Assembly: GCA_902796625.1 (NCBI GenBank)
Contig: CADBPX010000096.1
Location: 1 to 7,514 of the forward strand
From: an uncultured Pseudomonadota bacterium
Lineage (GTDB): Bacteria; Pseudomonadota; Alphaproteobacteria; RF32; CAG-239
Length of the DNA: 7,514 nucleotides
Direction: 5' to 3'
Shown here: in pieces, positions 1 through 6,643 of the stretch
How positions within the stretch are numbered: the first letter of the stretch is position 1
Layout: each line of letters opens with the position of its first letter
Made by a program: the position numbers and the translations under genes
The notes under the pieces: model-generated
Seen by the model: the letters and a program-made list of their open reading frames with translations, nothing else
Database searches by the model: none
What the model was told of the DNA's origin: nothing

Positions 1-755
1 GCATCAACATCAGTCATTTTCGGAGTAAATACGCCGATTTTATCTATAACGTAATCCATACCGCTCGACATCATCCGAATATTTTGCTTTTTGCGTAAAA
101 TTCCGTCTTTAACTCGAACCAAGATAATTACACCTAAATACGAATCATACCAGCTATCAATTAAAAGAGCCTTGGTCGGAGCTTCAATATTGCCTTGCGG
201 AGCCGGTAATTTGCGGACAACCGTTTCCAGCAGATCATGAATACCAAATCCGGTTTTGCCGGAAACTTCCACAGCATCTTCGGTATCTAAGCCGATTACG
301 TCTTCAATTTGTTCTTTAACGCGGGCAACATCGGCGGAAGGCAAATCTATTTTATTTAAGGCAACGGCAATTTCATGATTGCAGTCGAGCGCCAAATAGA
401 CATTTGCCAGTGTTTGGGCTTCCACTCCCTGAGTGGCATCAACCACCAAAATTGTCCCTTCGCACGAGGCTAAAGAACGGGATACTTCATAGGTAAAATC
501 AACATGTCCTGGGGTATCTATAAGGTTCAGCTGATAGGTTTTGCCGTCATCAGCTTGATAGTTTAAGCGTACAGTTTGAGCTTTTATCGTAATGCCGCGT
601 TCGCGTTCAATATCCATCGAATCCAAAACCTGTTCGGTCATCTCGCGCCGTTGCAGACCGCCACAATATTCAATCATTCGATCGGCGATGGTCGATTTGC
701 CGTGGTCAATATGCGCAACAATAGCAAAATTACGAATTAAACTTAAATCTGTCAT
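1..755 (-). CDS. lepA: Elongation factor 4 (LepA), 5' part, cut by window edge
   Basis: This is the N-terminal 251 residues of the ribosome-associated GTPase LepA (EF4), which binds elongating or assembling ribosomes and is known for back-translocation activity in vitro. The G domain is complete: G1 AHIDHGKS at residues 14-21, the switch I RERGITIKAQ at 51-60, G3 DTPGH at 80-84, G4 NKID at 134-137 and a G5-like SGKTG at 165-169. The LepA-specific stretches VLDSMDIERERGITIKAQ (43-60) and QGVEAQTLANVY (109-120) separate it from EF-G, TypA and RF3. Domain II begins near residue 195 (ALLIDSWYDSYLGVI), and the frame is still open at base 1. The family is about 600 residues long, so roughly 350 are missing. 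The ATG at 755-753 is preceded by AGGGAG about six bases upstream. The gene is divergent from the GNAT gene. Identification is near certain. Confidence 0.97.
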   Translation of the reverse strand, partial: MTDLSLIRNFAIVAHIDHGKSTIADRMIEYCGGLQRREMTEQVLDSMDIERERGITIKAQTVRLNYQADDGKTYQLNLIDTPGHVDFTYEVSRSLASCEGTILVVDATQGVEAQTLANVYLALDCNHEIAVALNKIDLPSADVARVKEQIEDVIGLDTEDAVEVSGKTGFGIHDLLETVVRKLPAPQGNIEAPTKALLIDSWYDSYLGVIILVRVKDGILRKKQNIRMMSSGMDYVIDKIGVFTPKMTDVD

Positions 756-804
756 TTTTTCTCCCTAAAACCTGCCTGAAGATAAAATATTTTTTTGCTT
801 TAAT

Positions 805-816
805 CAATAATTATTG
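805..816. repeat. Perfect 12-bp palindrome overlapping a -35 box
   Basis: CAATAATTATTG is identical to its own reverse complement. Its right end overlaps the first three bases of the TTGTCA -35 box of the rightward promoter, and it lies between the divergent lepA and GNAT genes, so it is placed where an operator would be. It is AT-rich and could have arisen by chance in such a spacer. Confidence 0.4.
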
Positions 817-842
817 TCAAATACTAAAAAATATGTTTTAAT
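814..842 (+). promoter_or_regulatory. Predicted sigma-70-type promoter of the GNAT operon
   Basis: A -35 box TTGTCA (814-819) and a -10 box TTTAAT (837-842) are separated by exactly 17 bp. Each matches the consensus at five of six positions. Transcription would start near 849, giving a leader of about 20 nt that contains the strong AAGGAGG ribosome binding site (856-862) in front of the ATG at 870. This is prediction from sequence only. Confidence 0.6.
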
Positions 843-869
843 AAGAACATAATTGAAGGAGGTTTCGTT

Positions 870-1307
870 ATGCGTAAAATGATTGATATTGACTTCGGAT
901 CTTCGCGTTATAATGAATTGGTCGAACTGCGCTATAAAATTTTATTGGAACCATTAGGATTAAAGTTCTTAGATTCATTTCGGCCGGAAGAGGCAAATTA
1001 TTTGCACATCGGCTGTGTGGAGTCTTTAGATGATCGCTTGGTCGGCGGATTAATTTTGGCTCCGCTTGATGATGAAAAAATCCGTATGATGCAAGTAGCC
1101 GTTGATACAATTTATCAGGGCGAAGGTATCGGGCGCGAGTTGGTTAAATATGCGGAAAAGCGCGCTAAAGAAGCAGGATATTCACAAATTGTGATGCATG
1201 CGATGCTTTCAGTTGTGAGTTTTTATGAAAAGCTCGGCTATCAGGCCGCCGGTGATCCTTTCGAAGAACAGGGAATAACCTTTGTTAAAATGGTGAAAAA
1301 ACTTTAA
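870..1307 (+). CDS. GNAT family N-acetyltransferase
   Basis: A 145-residue acetyl-CoA-dependent acyltransferase of the GNAT fold, near the usual length for a single-domain member. Motif A is clear: the beta-4 strand MMQVAVDTIY (73-82) runs into the acetyl-CoA pyrophosphate-binding loop QGEGIGRELV (83-92), followed by helix alpha-3 AEKRAKEAGY. Motif B is the C-terminal SFYEKLGYQ (117-125), typical of the family. An earlier strand, LVGGLILAPLDDEKIRMM, fits beta-2/beta-3. The substrate cannot be read from the sequence; GNATs act on amines of antibiotics, amino acids, polyamines or protein N-termini. The ATG at 870 is chosen because AAGGAGG (856-862) sits seven bases upstream; a second ATG three codons in has no better site. 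It is probably co-transcribed with the next gene, 11 nt downstream. Confidence 0.88.
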   Translation: MRKMIDIDFGSSRYNELVELRYKILLEPLGLKFLDSFRPEEANYLHIGCVESLDDRLVGGLILAPLDDEKIRMMQVAVDTIYQGEGIGRELVKYAEKRAKEAGYSQIVMHAMLSVVSFYEKLGYQAAGDPFEEQGITFVKMVKKL

Positions 1308-1318
1308 AAGGAAAACAG

Positions 1319-2113
1319 ATGACAAAACGTGATGATATTGAGTTTGCCAAGAAAACGGTCCTTTTTGATGCCAAAATAAATGAATATGAAGATGGTGTAA
1401 ATGTGGATGTTGATGCTTTAATGGACATTTTATTGGATCGAAGAAAGGAAATTTTGGCTTTTAATGTCAGTAATGATAAAAAGGTTGCCGCACTGGAGCG
1501 GGTCTTGGATGTTGTTGAAGCTTATAATCGTGAAGCAAACGGCTTTTTTATTGCGACCGTTGGTGAAATCGTTTCCGTAACTTCTAAAAAAGAACAGGAT
1601 AAATTAGTGTGGTTGGCAGAAAGAGCCGGATTGCATCGTCGCAGCAATAATTTGGAAATTTTCCGGAAAGTTGTTTTTGATACTTATCAAAAACTAGATT
1701 CTGCAAATAAAAAATCTTTTCGTTATCTTGATGACGTGAAGGAATATCGGCGGAGCCAAAGTAAGCAACAAGGCGATAAAGAACGGGCCTATGCCGAAGA
1801 GAAACTTCCGTTGGTCGATAGGTATTTGGATAATCCTAGTGTGCCTCTGGATGAAAAATTACGGGTGGTTGATAAAACTCTGGAGATTATAACTCAAAAG
1901 GCATTTGGCCGTGTTAAAGCCAATGAAATGCGTGCTGTATATTGTCGTAAAGCTGCAAATTTGTGTGTTAAGGCGTGGCCTGGATATCGCGATCGTCAAG
2001 AATATTATATGCGAAAAGCTCACGAATATCAAAGAGTTGCAGATCAGGCAAAATTACATAGAGGAGATATTTCTTCTCAAGATTATATGGGCAAATATCG
2101 TACGGATCGTTGA
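1319..2113 (+). CDS. Hypothetical charged helical protein, second gene of GNAT operon
   Basis: I do not recognise this 264-residue protein. It has no signal peptide and no membrane segment, so it is probably cytoplasmic. It is rich in Lys, Arg, Asp and Glu and looks almost wholly alpha-helical. One helical stretch lies near residues 32-75 (including KKVAALERVLDVVEAYNREA), a very polar linker at about 141-160 (YRRSQSKQQGDKERAYAEE), and a C-terminal set of helices from 162 to 245. Within the latter, RKAANLCVKAWPGYRDRQEYYMRKAHEYQRVADQAK (210-245, quoted in part as key pieces AANLCVKAWPGY and YYMRKAHEYQRVAD) resembles a TPR-like helix pair, but no repeat consensus is met. AAGGA (1308-1312) lies six bases before the ATG, and 11 nt separate it from the GNAT gene, so the two are likely one transcript. 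It ends 4 nt from the convergent permease gene. No function can be assigned. Confidence 0.85.
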   Translation: MTKRDDIEFAKKTVLFDAKINEYEDGVNVDVDALMDILLDRRKEILAFNVSNDKKVAALERVLDVVEAYNREANGFFIATVGEIVSVTSKKEQDKLVWLAERAGLHRRSNNLEIFRKVVFDTYQKLDSANKKSFRYLDDVKEYRRSQSKQQGDKERAYAEEKLPLVDRYLDNPSVPLDEKLRVVDKTLEIITQKAFGRVKANEMRAVYCRKAANLCVKAWPGYRDRQEYYMRKAHEYQRVADQAKLHRGDISSQDYMGKYRTDR

Positions 2114-2117
2114 TTTA

Positions 2118-3191
2118 TCAGGCAGTTTCATTATAAATTCGGCTTTTTTGATATTTAGTAATTAAGTAGCGTAACAGAACACCGAGGCAGGCCGCCACCG
2201 GAACCGCTATTATCATGCCTAAAAGACCAAGCAAAACACCGCCGGCTAAGAGGGAAAACATTACCCATACCGGATGCAGGCCGATATTTTCACCAACCAA
2301 TTTCGGAGTTAAGAAATTGCCCTCCAAAAATTGGCCAATGCCAAAAACGGCGATAACCGCCAATATTTTCGGTAAAGTTCCGTATTGCGTTACTACTAAT
2401 ATTATGGCCATTAGAAAACCGGAAATTGAACCGACATAAGGGATGAAAGAGATGATTCCGGCTAAAAATCCAACCAAAAGTCCCAAATTAAGACCAATAA
2501 GCCATAAGCCAAAGGCATAAAAACTTCCTAAAACCACGCACACCAAAGATTGTCCGCGCAAATATCCGGAAATAATTCGATTAACCTGATTCAATCCCTC
2601 GGTAACGTCTTTTAAGTGTTTTCGCGGAATTAAATCATAAATTTTTCCGGTAAACGTCGGCCAGTCACGTAGCATATAAAAGGCTACAACCGGCGCTATC
2701 AGCAGGAGGGACAGAATATTAACAAACGCAAAGCCGTTGACTATAATTCCGTGAACAAACTTGGCTACCGGTTTTACGGATTCGCCGAAATTTTCGCGTA
2801 AAGAATTTTCGACATTTTCCAAAGACAGTGCCGGAAAATATATTTGCAAACGATGAATAAATTCGGTTAATTTTTGCCCGAATGAACTGAGATATTGCGG
2901 TAAATTGCCGATAAATTCTCCAATCTGTGTCACGGCGGCCGCACCTAATAGTAAAATCAGCGGCAATAGAATAATTAAGAATAAGCCTAAGACTAATGAT
3001 GTTGCAGTGGCACGAGATATTTTATGATGCCGAGACAGACGCCGGACAAACGGGTCAAGAAAATAGGCAACAATAATGCCAACAACAAAGGGTAGCAATA
3101 CAGAGCGCAAGGCATATAGAAATATTCCAAGCAGTAATAATGTGCCCAAAATTAAAGCATAGCGATGGTTGGTGACGTCTTGCTGTTTCAT
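2118..3191 (-). CDS. AI-2E family transporter (PerM/TqsA-type inner-membrane permease)
   Basis: A 357-residue polytopic inner-membrane protein of the AI-2E transporter family (PF01594), at the family's normal length. About eight membrane helices are visible: near 11-28, 31-47, 64-87, 148-174, 213-233, 235-268 (two short segments), 273-290 and 305-345. A soluble loop of about 60 residues (90-147) lies between the third and fourth, as is usual. Family signatures include PVVAFYMLRDW (167-177), GYLRGQ (209-214), GIISFIPYVGS (245-255), and FLTPKLVG (293-300) followed by the Gly-rich LLAGGVLLGLLGMIIAVP. Family members have been linked to autoinducer-2 export or to Na+/H+ antiport, so the substrate is left open. 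It is the second gene of an operon with the DUF2066 gene: the ATG follows that stop codon by 4 nt, and its AAGG site overlaps the end of the upstream gene, suggesting translational coupling. Confidence 0.95.
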   Translation of the reverse strand: MKQQDVTNHRYALILGTLLLLGIFLYALRSVLLPFVVGIIVAYFLDPFVRRLSRHHKISRATATSLVLGLFLIILLPLILLLGAAAVTQIGEFIGNLPQYLSSFGQKLTEFIHRLQIYFPALSLENVENSLRENFGESVKPVAKFVHGIIVNGFAFVNILSLLLIAPVVAFYMLRDWPTFTGKIYDLIPRKHLKDVTEGLNQVNRIISGYLRGQSLVCVVLGSFYAFGLWLIGLNLGLLVGFLAGIISFIPYVGSISGFLMAIILVVTQYGTLPKILAVIAVFGIGQFLEGNFLTPKLVGENIGLHPVWVMFSLLAGGVLLGLLGMIIAVPVAACLGVLLRYLITKYQKSRIYNETA

Positions 3192-3195
3192 TTTT

Positions 3196-4230
3196 TTACC
3201 TTATAATATAATAGTTACCGGCCATTTCGTGGCTTAAACCGATTTCTTGCAGTGCCTCCCACAAGTGTTCCAGCGATCCGGTATAGCGAATGGAAAAACT
3301 GACTTTGCCGCCACCAAAACTTTTAACATCTACCCCTTCGACCATTGGCAAATTGGTCATTGCTACGCTACGGGTCAGCCAATCTTTCATATCGGTATAG
3401 GTGTAGGCGGCGTTAATTAAGCCGGTAGCCGGCGGGGCATTATCGGCTTGCCGCGAATCGCGCTCCATATTTGAAATAAACATGACACTCTTTTCAATGG
3501 CTTTATCAAAAATATTGCCGCTATTGTCATTTAATATCGTAAAGTTGTCTTCATTTTTATTTTTTTCGTTTTTAACGGTTACTTTCAGATCGCCGTTCGG
3601 CATAATTTCGGCGGCGACAACATAAATTTTATCGGAACCGTTCATTCGGCTGATTTGGCTATATACAGAATCCGGCATGTATAAGGCCGTATCGCCGTTT
3701 AAGTCAATAATATTGCGGAAATGTTCGCCGATAGTATGTATTTGCATTGCGCCGAATTTTATCAGGCCTTTGGAAATCCACTGTTGGCGCCAAATGTTGG
3801 CACCTTCCCACAATAAAGGCTGATAGCTGTGCTCGTTTTTAAGCACGGGAATAACCATTAGATCAACGGTATCGGCGGCAATCATCTCATTTTCAACCAT
3901 ATAATCACGCAATAATTCTTCATTTATTTGCACGGTCAAATTAGCTATATATTTGGTTCCACCCGCTTTTTCATCGGCCACGCTGACCGATTTGATAAAG
4001 TGTAAAATGGCATCATCACTGAGCTCTTTCAACTTTTCAACGTTGGCAGCAGTGGTTAAGCGGCCGGCAACTTCCAAAAAGGCATCACGTTGGGCATTTA
4101 TCATGCCCTTTTCTTTGGCTTCTACCGAATTTTGTGCTTCAACATCAACCGGAATAACCGCCGAAAAATCGGTTTTGGCCCAAACCGGAAAAGACAATAA
4201 GCAGCAACACAAAAAAATCAATATCCGCAT
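3196..4230 (-). CDS. DUF2066 domain-containing secreted protein
   Basis: A 344-residue protein with an N-terminal signal peptide. MRILIF starts a hydrophobic core LIFLCCCLLSFP and ends in VWA|KTDF, a good signal peptidase I site, so the mature protein is probably periplasmic. The region after it, with A..KGMINAQRDAFLEVAGRLT about 40-60 residues into the mature chain, matches the start of DUF2066 (PF09839/COG3249), whose function is unknown. The C-terminal part (MKDWLTRSVAMTNLPMV and the final SLEHLWEALQEIGLS) fits the family's second half. In other proteobacteria this family commonly lies beside an AI-2E permease, as here, often with hda and purM, which are absent from this window. An upstream in-frame ATG at 4245 would add MEKKI. 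I prefer the ATG at 4230 because GGAG (4243-4240) lies nine bases before it, whereas nothing suitable precedes 4245. Confidence 0.85.
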   Translation of the reverse strand: MRILIFLCCCLLSFPVWAKTDFSAVIPVDVEAQNSVEAKEKGMINAQRDAFLEVAGRLTTAANVEKLKELSDDAILHFIKSVSVADEKAGGTKYIANLTVQINEELLRDYMVENEMIAADTVDLMVIPVLKNEHSYQPLLWEGANIWRQQWISKGLIKFGAMQIHTIGEHFRNIIDLNGDTALYMPDSVYSQISRMNGSDKIYVVAAEIMPNGDLKVTVKNEKNKNEDNFTILNDNSGNIFDKAIEKSVMFISNMERDSRQADNAPPATGLINAAYTYTDMKDWLTRSVAMTNLPMVEGVDVKSFGGGKVSFSIRYTGSLEHLWEALQEIGLSHEMAGNYYIIR

Positions 4231-4239
4231 TATTTTTTT

Positions 4240-4243
4240 CTCC
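4240..4243 (-). promoter_or_regulatory. Ribosome binding site that decides the DUF2066 start
   Basis: On the minus strand GGAG lies nine bases before the ATG at 4230. It sits inside the first codons of the longer reading frame that begins at 4245, and the longer start has only an AT-rich run (TTATCAAAA) upstream. This favours the shorter protein, which still carries a full signal peptide. Confidence 0.6.
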
Positions 4244-4262
4244 ATTTTTGATAATTTTTGCC

Positions 4263-4291
4263 AGAATATTACAAATCAGCCGAAAAAGCAA
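4263..4291 (-). promoter_or_regulatory. Possible promoter of the DUF2066-permease operon
   Basis: On the minus strand TTGCTT (4291-4286) and TATTCT (4268-4263) are spaced by 17 bp, with a predicted start about 25 nt before the DUF2066 ATG. The -10 box matches four of six consensus bases but the -35 box only three, so this is a weak call made mainly because a divergent promoter is needed here. Confidence 0.35.
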
Positions 4292-4292
4292 A

Positions 4293-4311
4293 ACTTTTTA
4301 TAGACTTTTTA
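4293..4311. repeat. 8-bp direct repeat one helical turn apart at the pta promoter
   Basis: ACTTTTTA occurs at 4293-4300 and again at 4304-4311, an 11-bp step that puts both copies on the same DNA face. The second copy overlaps the presumed -35 box of pta. The first copy also pairs with an upstream AAAAAG (4283-4288) as a short inverted repeat. The low complexity of the repeat weakens the case for a real protein-binding site. Confidence 0.35.
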
Positions 4312-4331
4312 AACCTTTCGTTGTTTATAAT
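4301..4331 (+). promoter_or_regulatory. Predicted promoter of the pta-ackA operon
   Basis: A perfect TATAAT -10 box lies at 4326-4331. The best -35 is TAGACT (4301-4306), four of six matches with a long 19-bp spacer, so the -10 is the trustworthy part. A start near 4338 would give a leader of about 30 nt carrying AAGGA (4355-4359) eight bases before the pta ATG. The weak -35 together with a strong -10 would suit a promoter helped by an activator, which is inference. Confidence 0.55.
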
Positions 4332-4367
4332 GTAGCAACTGAAAAATAGAATTTAAGGATCATCATT

Positions 4368-5372
4368 ATGGCTCAAAGTGAATATATAAAAAGTTTATTG
4401 CAAAAAGCACAACAAAATTTGAAGACAATCGTTTTGCCGGAAGGCGAAGATGAGAGGGTTCTGGAGGCCGCTCATTTAATTACCGAGGCTAAAACCGCTA
4501 AAATTATTATTTTGGGTGATACGAAAAAAATTGCGGATTTTTATGCGAAAAATAATTGGTCATTGTATGATATAGAAGTTATAAATCCAGCGGATTCTCC
4601 GCAACTTGGCAAATATACCGAACTTTTATACGAATTGCGTAAAGCTAAAGGATTGAGTTATGAGGAGGCACAAAAATTAGCCTTGAATAATAATTATTTC
4701 GGTACCTTAATGATAAAGGCAGGTGATGCTGACGGAATGGTTTCCGGAGCTAATCATTCTACGGCAGATACGGTGCGTCCGGCATTGCAAATTATTAAAT
4801 CAGCCAAAAAAGAACGAGCAGTTTCTTCATTCTTTATTATGGTTTCTCAGAATAAGCCGTACATTTTTTCCGATTGTGGCGTGGTGATTAACCCTAACGA
4901 TAAAGAATTGGCGGATATTGCTCTTACGGCGGCCGAAACGGCAATTATGTTCGGAATTGAACCTACGGTCGCGATGTTGTCTTTTTCAACAAAAGGTTCG
5001 GCTAAAGGTGAGGAGGTTGAAAAAGTTCAACGGGCAACCGCATTGGCTAAGCAAGCCTTACAAAGTGAGGAATATCGGGGTATGAATATTAAAATTGACG
5101 GCGAGTTGCAGGTTGATGCCGCTCTTGACGCCGGAGTTTGTGCCAAAAAGGCTCCGAACAGTGAAGTGGACGGAAAGGCCAGAGTAATGATTTTCCCTAA
5201 CCTTGATGCCGGAAATATTTGTTACAAAATGCTGCAACGTTTGGGCAGATGTGAGGCATACGGACCGATTTTGCAAGGTTTGAATGCACCGGTTAATGAT
5301 CTTTCCCGCGGCTGTTCGGCCGAAGATATTGTCGGTGCGGTGGCTATTACTTGTATTCAAGCAAATAAATAA
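4368..5372 (+). CDS. pta: Phosphate acetyltransferase (short form)
   Basis: Pta interconverts acetyl-CoA plus phosphate and acetyl phosphate plus CoA in the cytoplasm. At 334 residues it is the short, catalytic-domain-only type (PF01515), without the DRTGG and regulatory N-terminal domains of the long enterobacterial enzyme. Signatures in order: the start VLPEGEDERVLEAA (22-35), ADGMVSGANHSTADTVRPAL (121-140), the LSFSTKGSAKGEE loop (204-216), DGELQVDAALD (244-254), FPNLDAGNICYKMLQRL (276-292) and the C-terminal PVNDLSRGCSAEDIV (308-322). Ser313, Arg314 and Asp320 correspond to the catalytic Ser309, Arg310 and Asp316 of the Methanosarcina thermophila enzyme. AAGGA lies eight bases before the ATG. 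The ackA gene follows after 18 nt, making the usual acetate operon for substrate-level ATP synthesis or acetate uptake. All key residues are intact. Confidence 0.97.
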   Translation: MAQSEYIKSLLQKAQQNLKTIVLPEGEDERVLEAAHLITEAKTAKIIILGDTKKIADFYAKNNWSLYDIEVINPADSPQLGKYTELLYELRKAKGLSYEEAQKLALNNNYFGTLMIKAGDADGMVSGANHSTADTVRPALQIIKSAKKERAVSSFFIMVSQNKPYIFSDCGVVINPNDKELADIALTAAETAIMFGIEPTVAMLSFSTKGSAKGEEVEKVQRATALAKQALQSEEYRGMNIKIDGELQVDAALDAGVCAKKAPNSEVDGKARVMIFPNLDAGNICYKMLQRLGRCEAYGPILQGLNAPVNDLSRGCSAEDIVGAVAITCIQANK

Positions 5373-5390
5373 AAACATAAGGATGGATAA

Positions 5391-6572
5391 ATGAAAAAAA
5401 TATTAGTTATAAATTGTGGTTCTTCTTCGTTAAAATTTCAGCTTTATAATGTTAATGAAGATAAATACGAGGTGGTCAGCAAGGGGATCGCCGAGCGTAT
5501 CGGGCAACAGAATTCAGTTATTAAAATTCAGTACGGTGATGGGCCAAAAACTGAACACATGATGCAGTTGCCAACCCATTCAGAGGCGATCCGCGGCGTT
5601 TTTAATTTGTTGTTACAGGGAGCTTTGAGCAGTATGGATGAACTGAGCGCGGTCGGGCATCGAGTGGCTCAGGGCGGAGATATTTTCAAAGGTTCGGTTG
5701 TTATTGATGAGCAGGTCATCAGTGATATTGCAAGTTTGGGCGAAATTGCACCATTACATAATCCGGCGCATGTTCTTGGTATTCGCGCCGTACAGGAGGT
5801 TTTGCCGAATATTCCGCAAGTGGCGGTGTTTGATACTTCTTTCCATCAGACTATGGCTCCCGAAGCCTATCTTTATGCTTTGCCGGAAGATCAGTACAAG
5901 CGTAACAAAATCAGAAGATACGGTTTTCACGGAACATCACACCAATATGTTTATGATGAATGTGCTAAATTAATTGGTAAAAAGGGCAAAGTTATTACCA
6001 TGCACTTAGGAAACGGTGCATCTTTAGCGGCTATTGATAATGGTAAATGTGTCGATACTTCAATGGGATTTACGCCGCTGGCCGGAACAATTATGGGGAC
6101 ACGTTGCGGCGATGTTGATCCGTATATCCCCTTGTATATTATGAAAAAAGACGGGTTAAGTGCCGATGAAGTGAATAATTTAATGAATAAACAAAGCGGC
6201 ATGCTCGGTTTATGCGGTTATTCCGATAATCGCGACATTGAAGCCGGATTGCTGAGCGGAAATGAAAAATGTTTGCTGGCTACCAAATGCTATGTTCATT
6301 CGTTGTTAAAAATAGTCGGCAGCTATATTGCCGAACTGGGAGGTGTTGATGCTTTGGTGTTTACGGCCGGTGTTGGTGAAAACGGCGTTGTTATGCGGCA
6401 TATGTTGATGGAAAAATTGGCATATTTGGGCATTAAAATCGATGAGGAAAATAATAAAAAACATGCCGAATGCGTTATGCTTTCAACACCGGATTCAAAA
6501 GTTAAAGTATTTATGATTCCGACAGATGAGGAATTGATGATTGCTAAAGACACCGTTGCTTTAACCAAGTAA
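5391..6572 (+). CDS. ackA: Acetate kinase
   Basis: AckA transfers the phosphate of acetyl phosphate to ADP, giving acetate and ATP, and works in reverse for acetate activation. The 393-residue length is normal for this ASKHA-fold dimer. Visible motifs are the N-terminal phosphate loop LVINCGSSSLKFQL (5-18) with Asn8, VGHRVAQGG (88-96) with Arg91, VFDTSFHQTM (146-155) with Asp148, RRYGFHGTSHQYV (175-187) with His180, HLGNGAS (205-211), MGFTPLAGTIMGTRCGD (225-241) with Arg238, FTAGVGENG (324-332) and PTDEELMIA (377-385) with the active-site Glu380/381. These line up with the known catalytic residues Asn7, Arg91, Asp148, His180, Arg241 and Glu384 of the Methanosarcina enzyme. AAGGA (5379-5383) lies seven bases before the ATG. 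It is the second gene after pta and is followed directly by a strong terminator. Confidence 0.98.
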   Translation: MKKILVINCGSSSLKFQLYNVNEDKYEVVSKGIAERIGQQNSVIKIQYGDGPKTEHMMQLPTHSEAIRGVFNLLLQGALSSMDELSAVGHRVAQGGDIFKGSVVIDEQVISDIASLGEIAPLHNPAHVLGIRAVQEVLPNIPQVAVFDTSFHQTMAPEAYLYALPEDQYKRNKIRRYGFHGTSHQYVYDECAKLIGKKGKVITMHLGNGASLAAIDNGKCVDTSMGFTPLAGTIMGTRCGDVDPYIPLYIMKKDGLSADEVNNLMNKQSGMLGLCGYSDNRDIEAGLLSGNEKCLLATKCYVHSLLKIVGSYIAELGGVDALVFTAGVGENGVVMRHMLMEKLAYLGIKIDEENNKKHAECVMLSTPDSKVKVFMIPTDEELMIAKDTVALTK

Positions 6573-6589
6573 GATGTTTATGCTAAATA

Positions 6590-6626
6590 AAAACAGCCGT
6601 ATCTTTGTTTGATGCGGCTGTTTTTT
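6590..6626. terminator. Bidirectional Rho-independent terminator
   Basis: A hairpin with arms 6594-6603 (CAGCCGTATC) and 6611-6620 (GATGCGGCTG), nine Watson-Crick pairs and one G-U pair, closes a 7-nt loop, and the flanking A and T runs extend the stem by four more pairs. T6 follows on the plus strand for ackA. On the minus strand the run TTTTTATTT follows, so the same hairpin can end the convergent gene at 6644. It lies 17 bp past the ackA stop and about 17 bp past the other stop. Confidence 0.92.
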
Positions 6627-6643
6627 GTTGTATGAATCGGTGA

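Noticed and set aside
2139..2155. CGGC followed by a T run near the end of the permease gene, looked at as a terminator for the unknown plus-strand gene
   Set aside because: No complementary arm is present upstream, so no hairpin can form.
1905..2165. An 86-codon frame overlapping the end of the unknown 264-residue gene in another frame
   Set aside because: It has no Shine-Dalgarno sequence, and its hydrophobic Ile/Leu-rich translation is what AT-rich out-of-frame reading gives; the main frame is better supported.
3953..4303. A 116-codon plus-strand reading frame opposite the start of the DUF2066 gene
   Set aside because: It lies almost wholly antisense to a convincing gene, has no ribosome binding site, and its Ser/Thr/Lys-rich translation resembles no protein.
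5058..5378. A 106-codon minus-strand frame across the end of pta
   Set aside because: It is antisense to strongly conserved Pta motifs and has no start signals.
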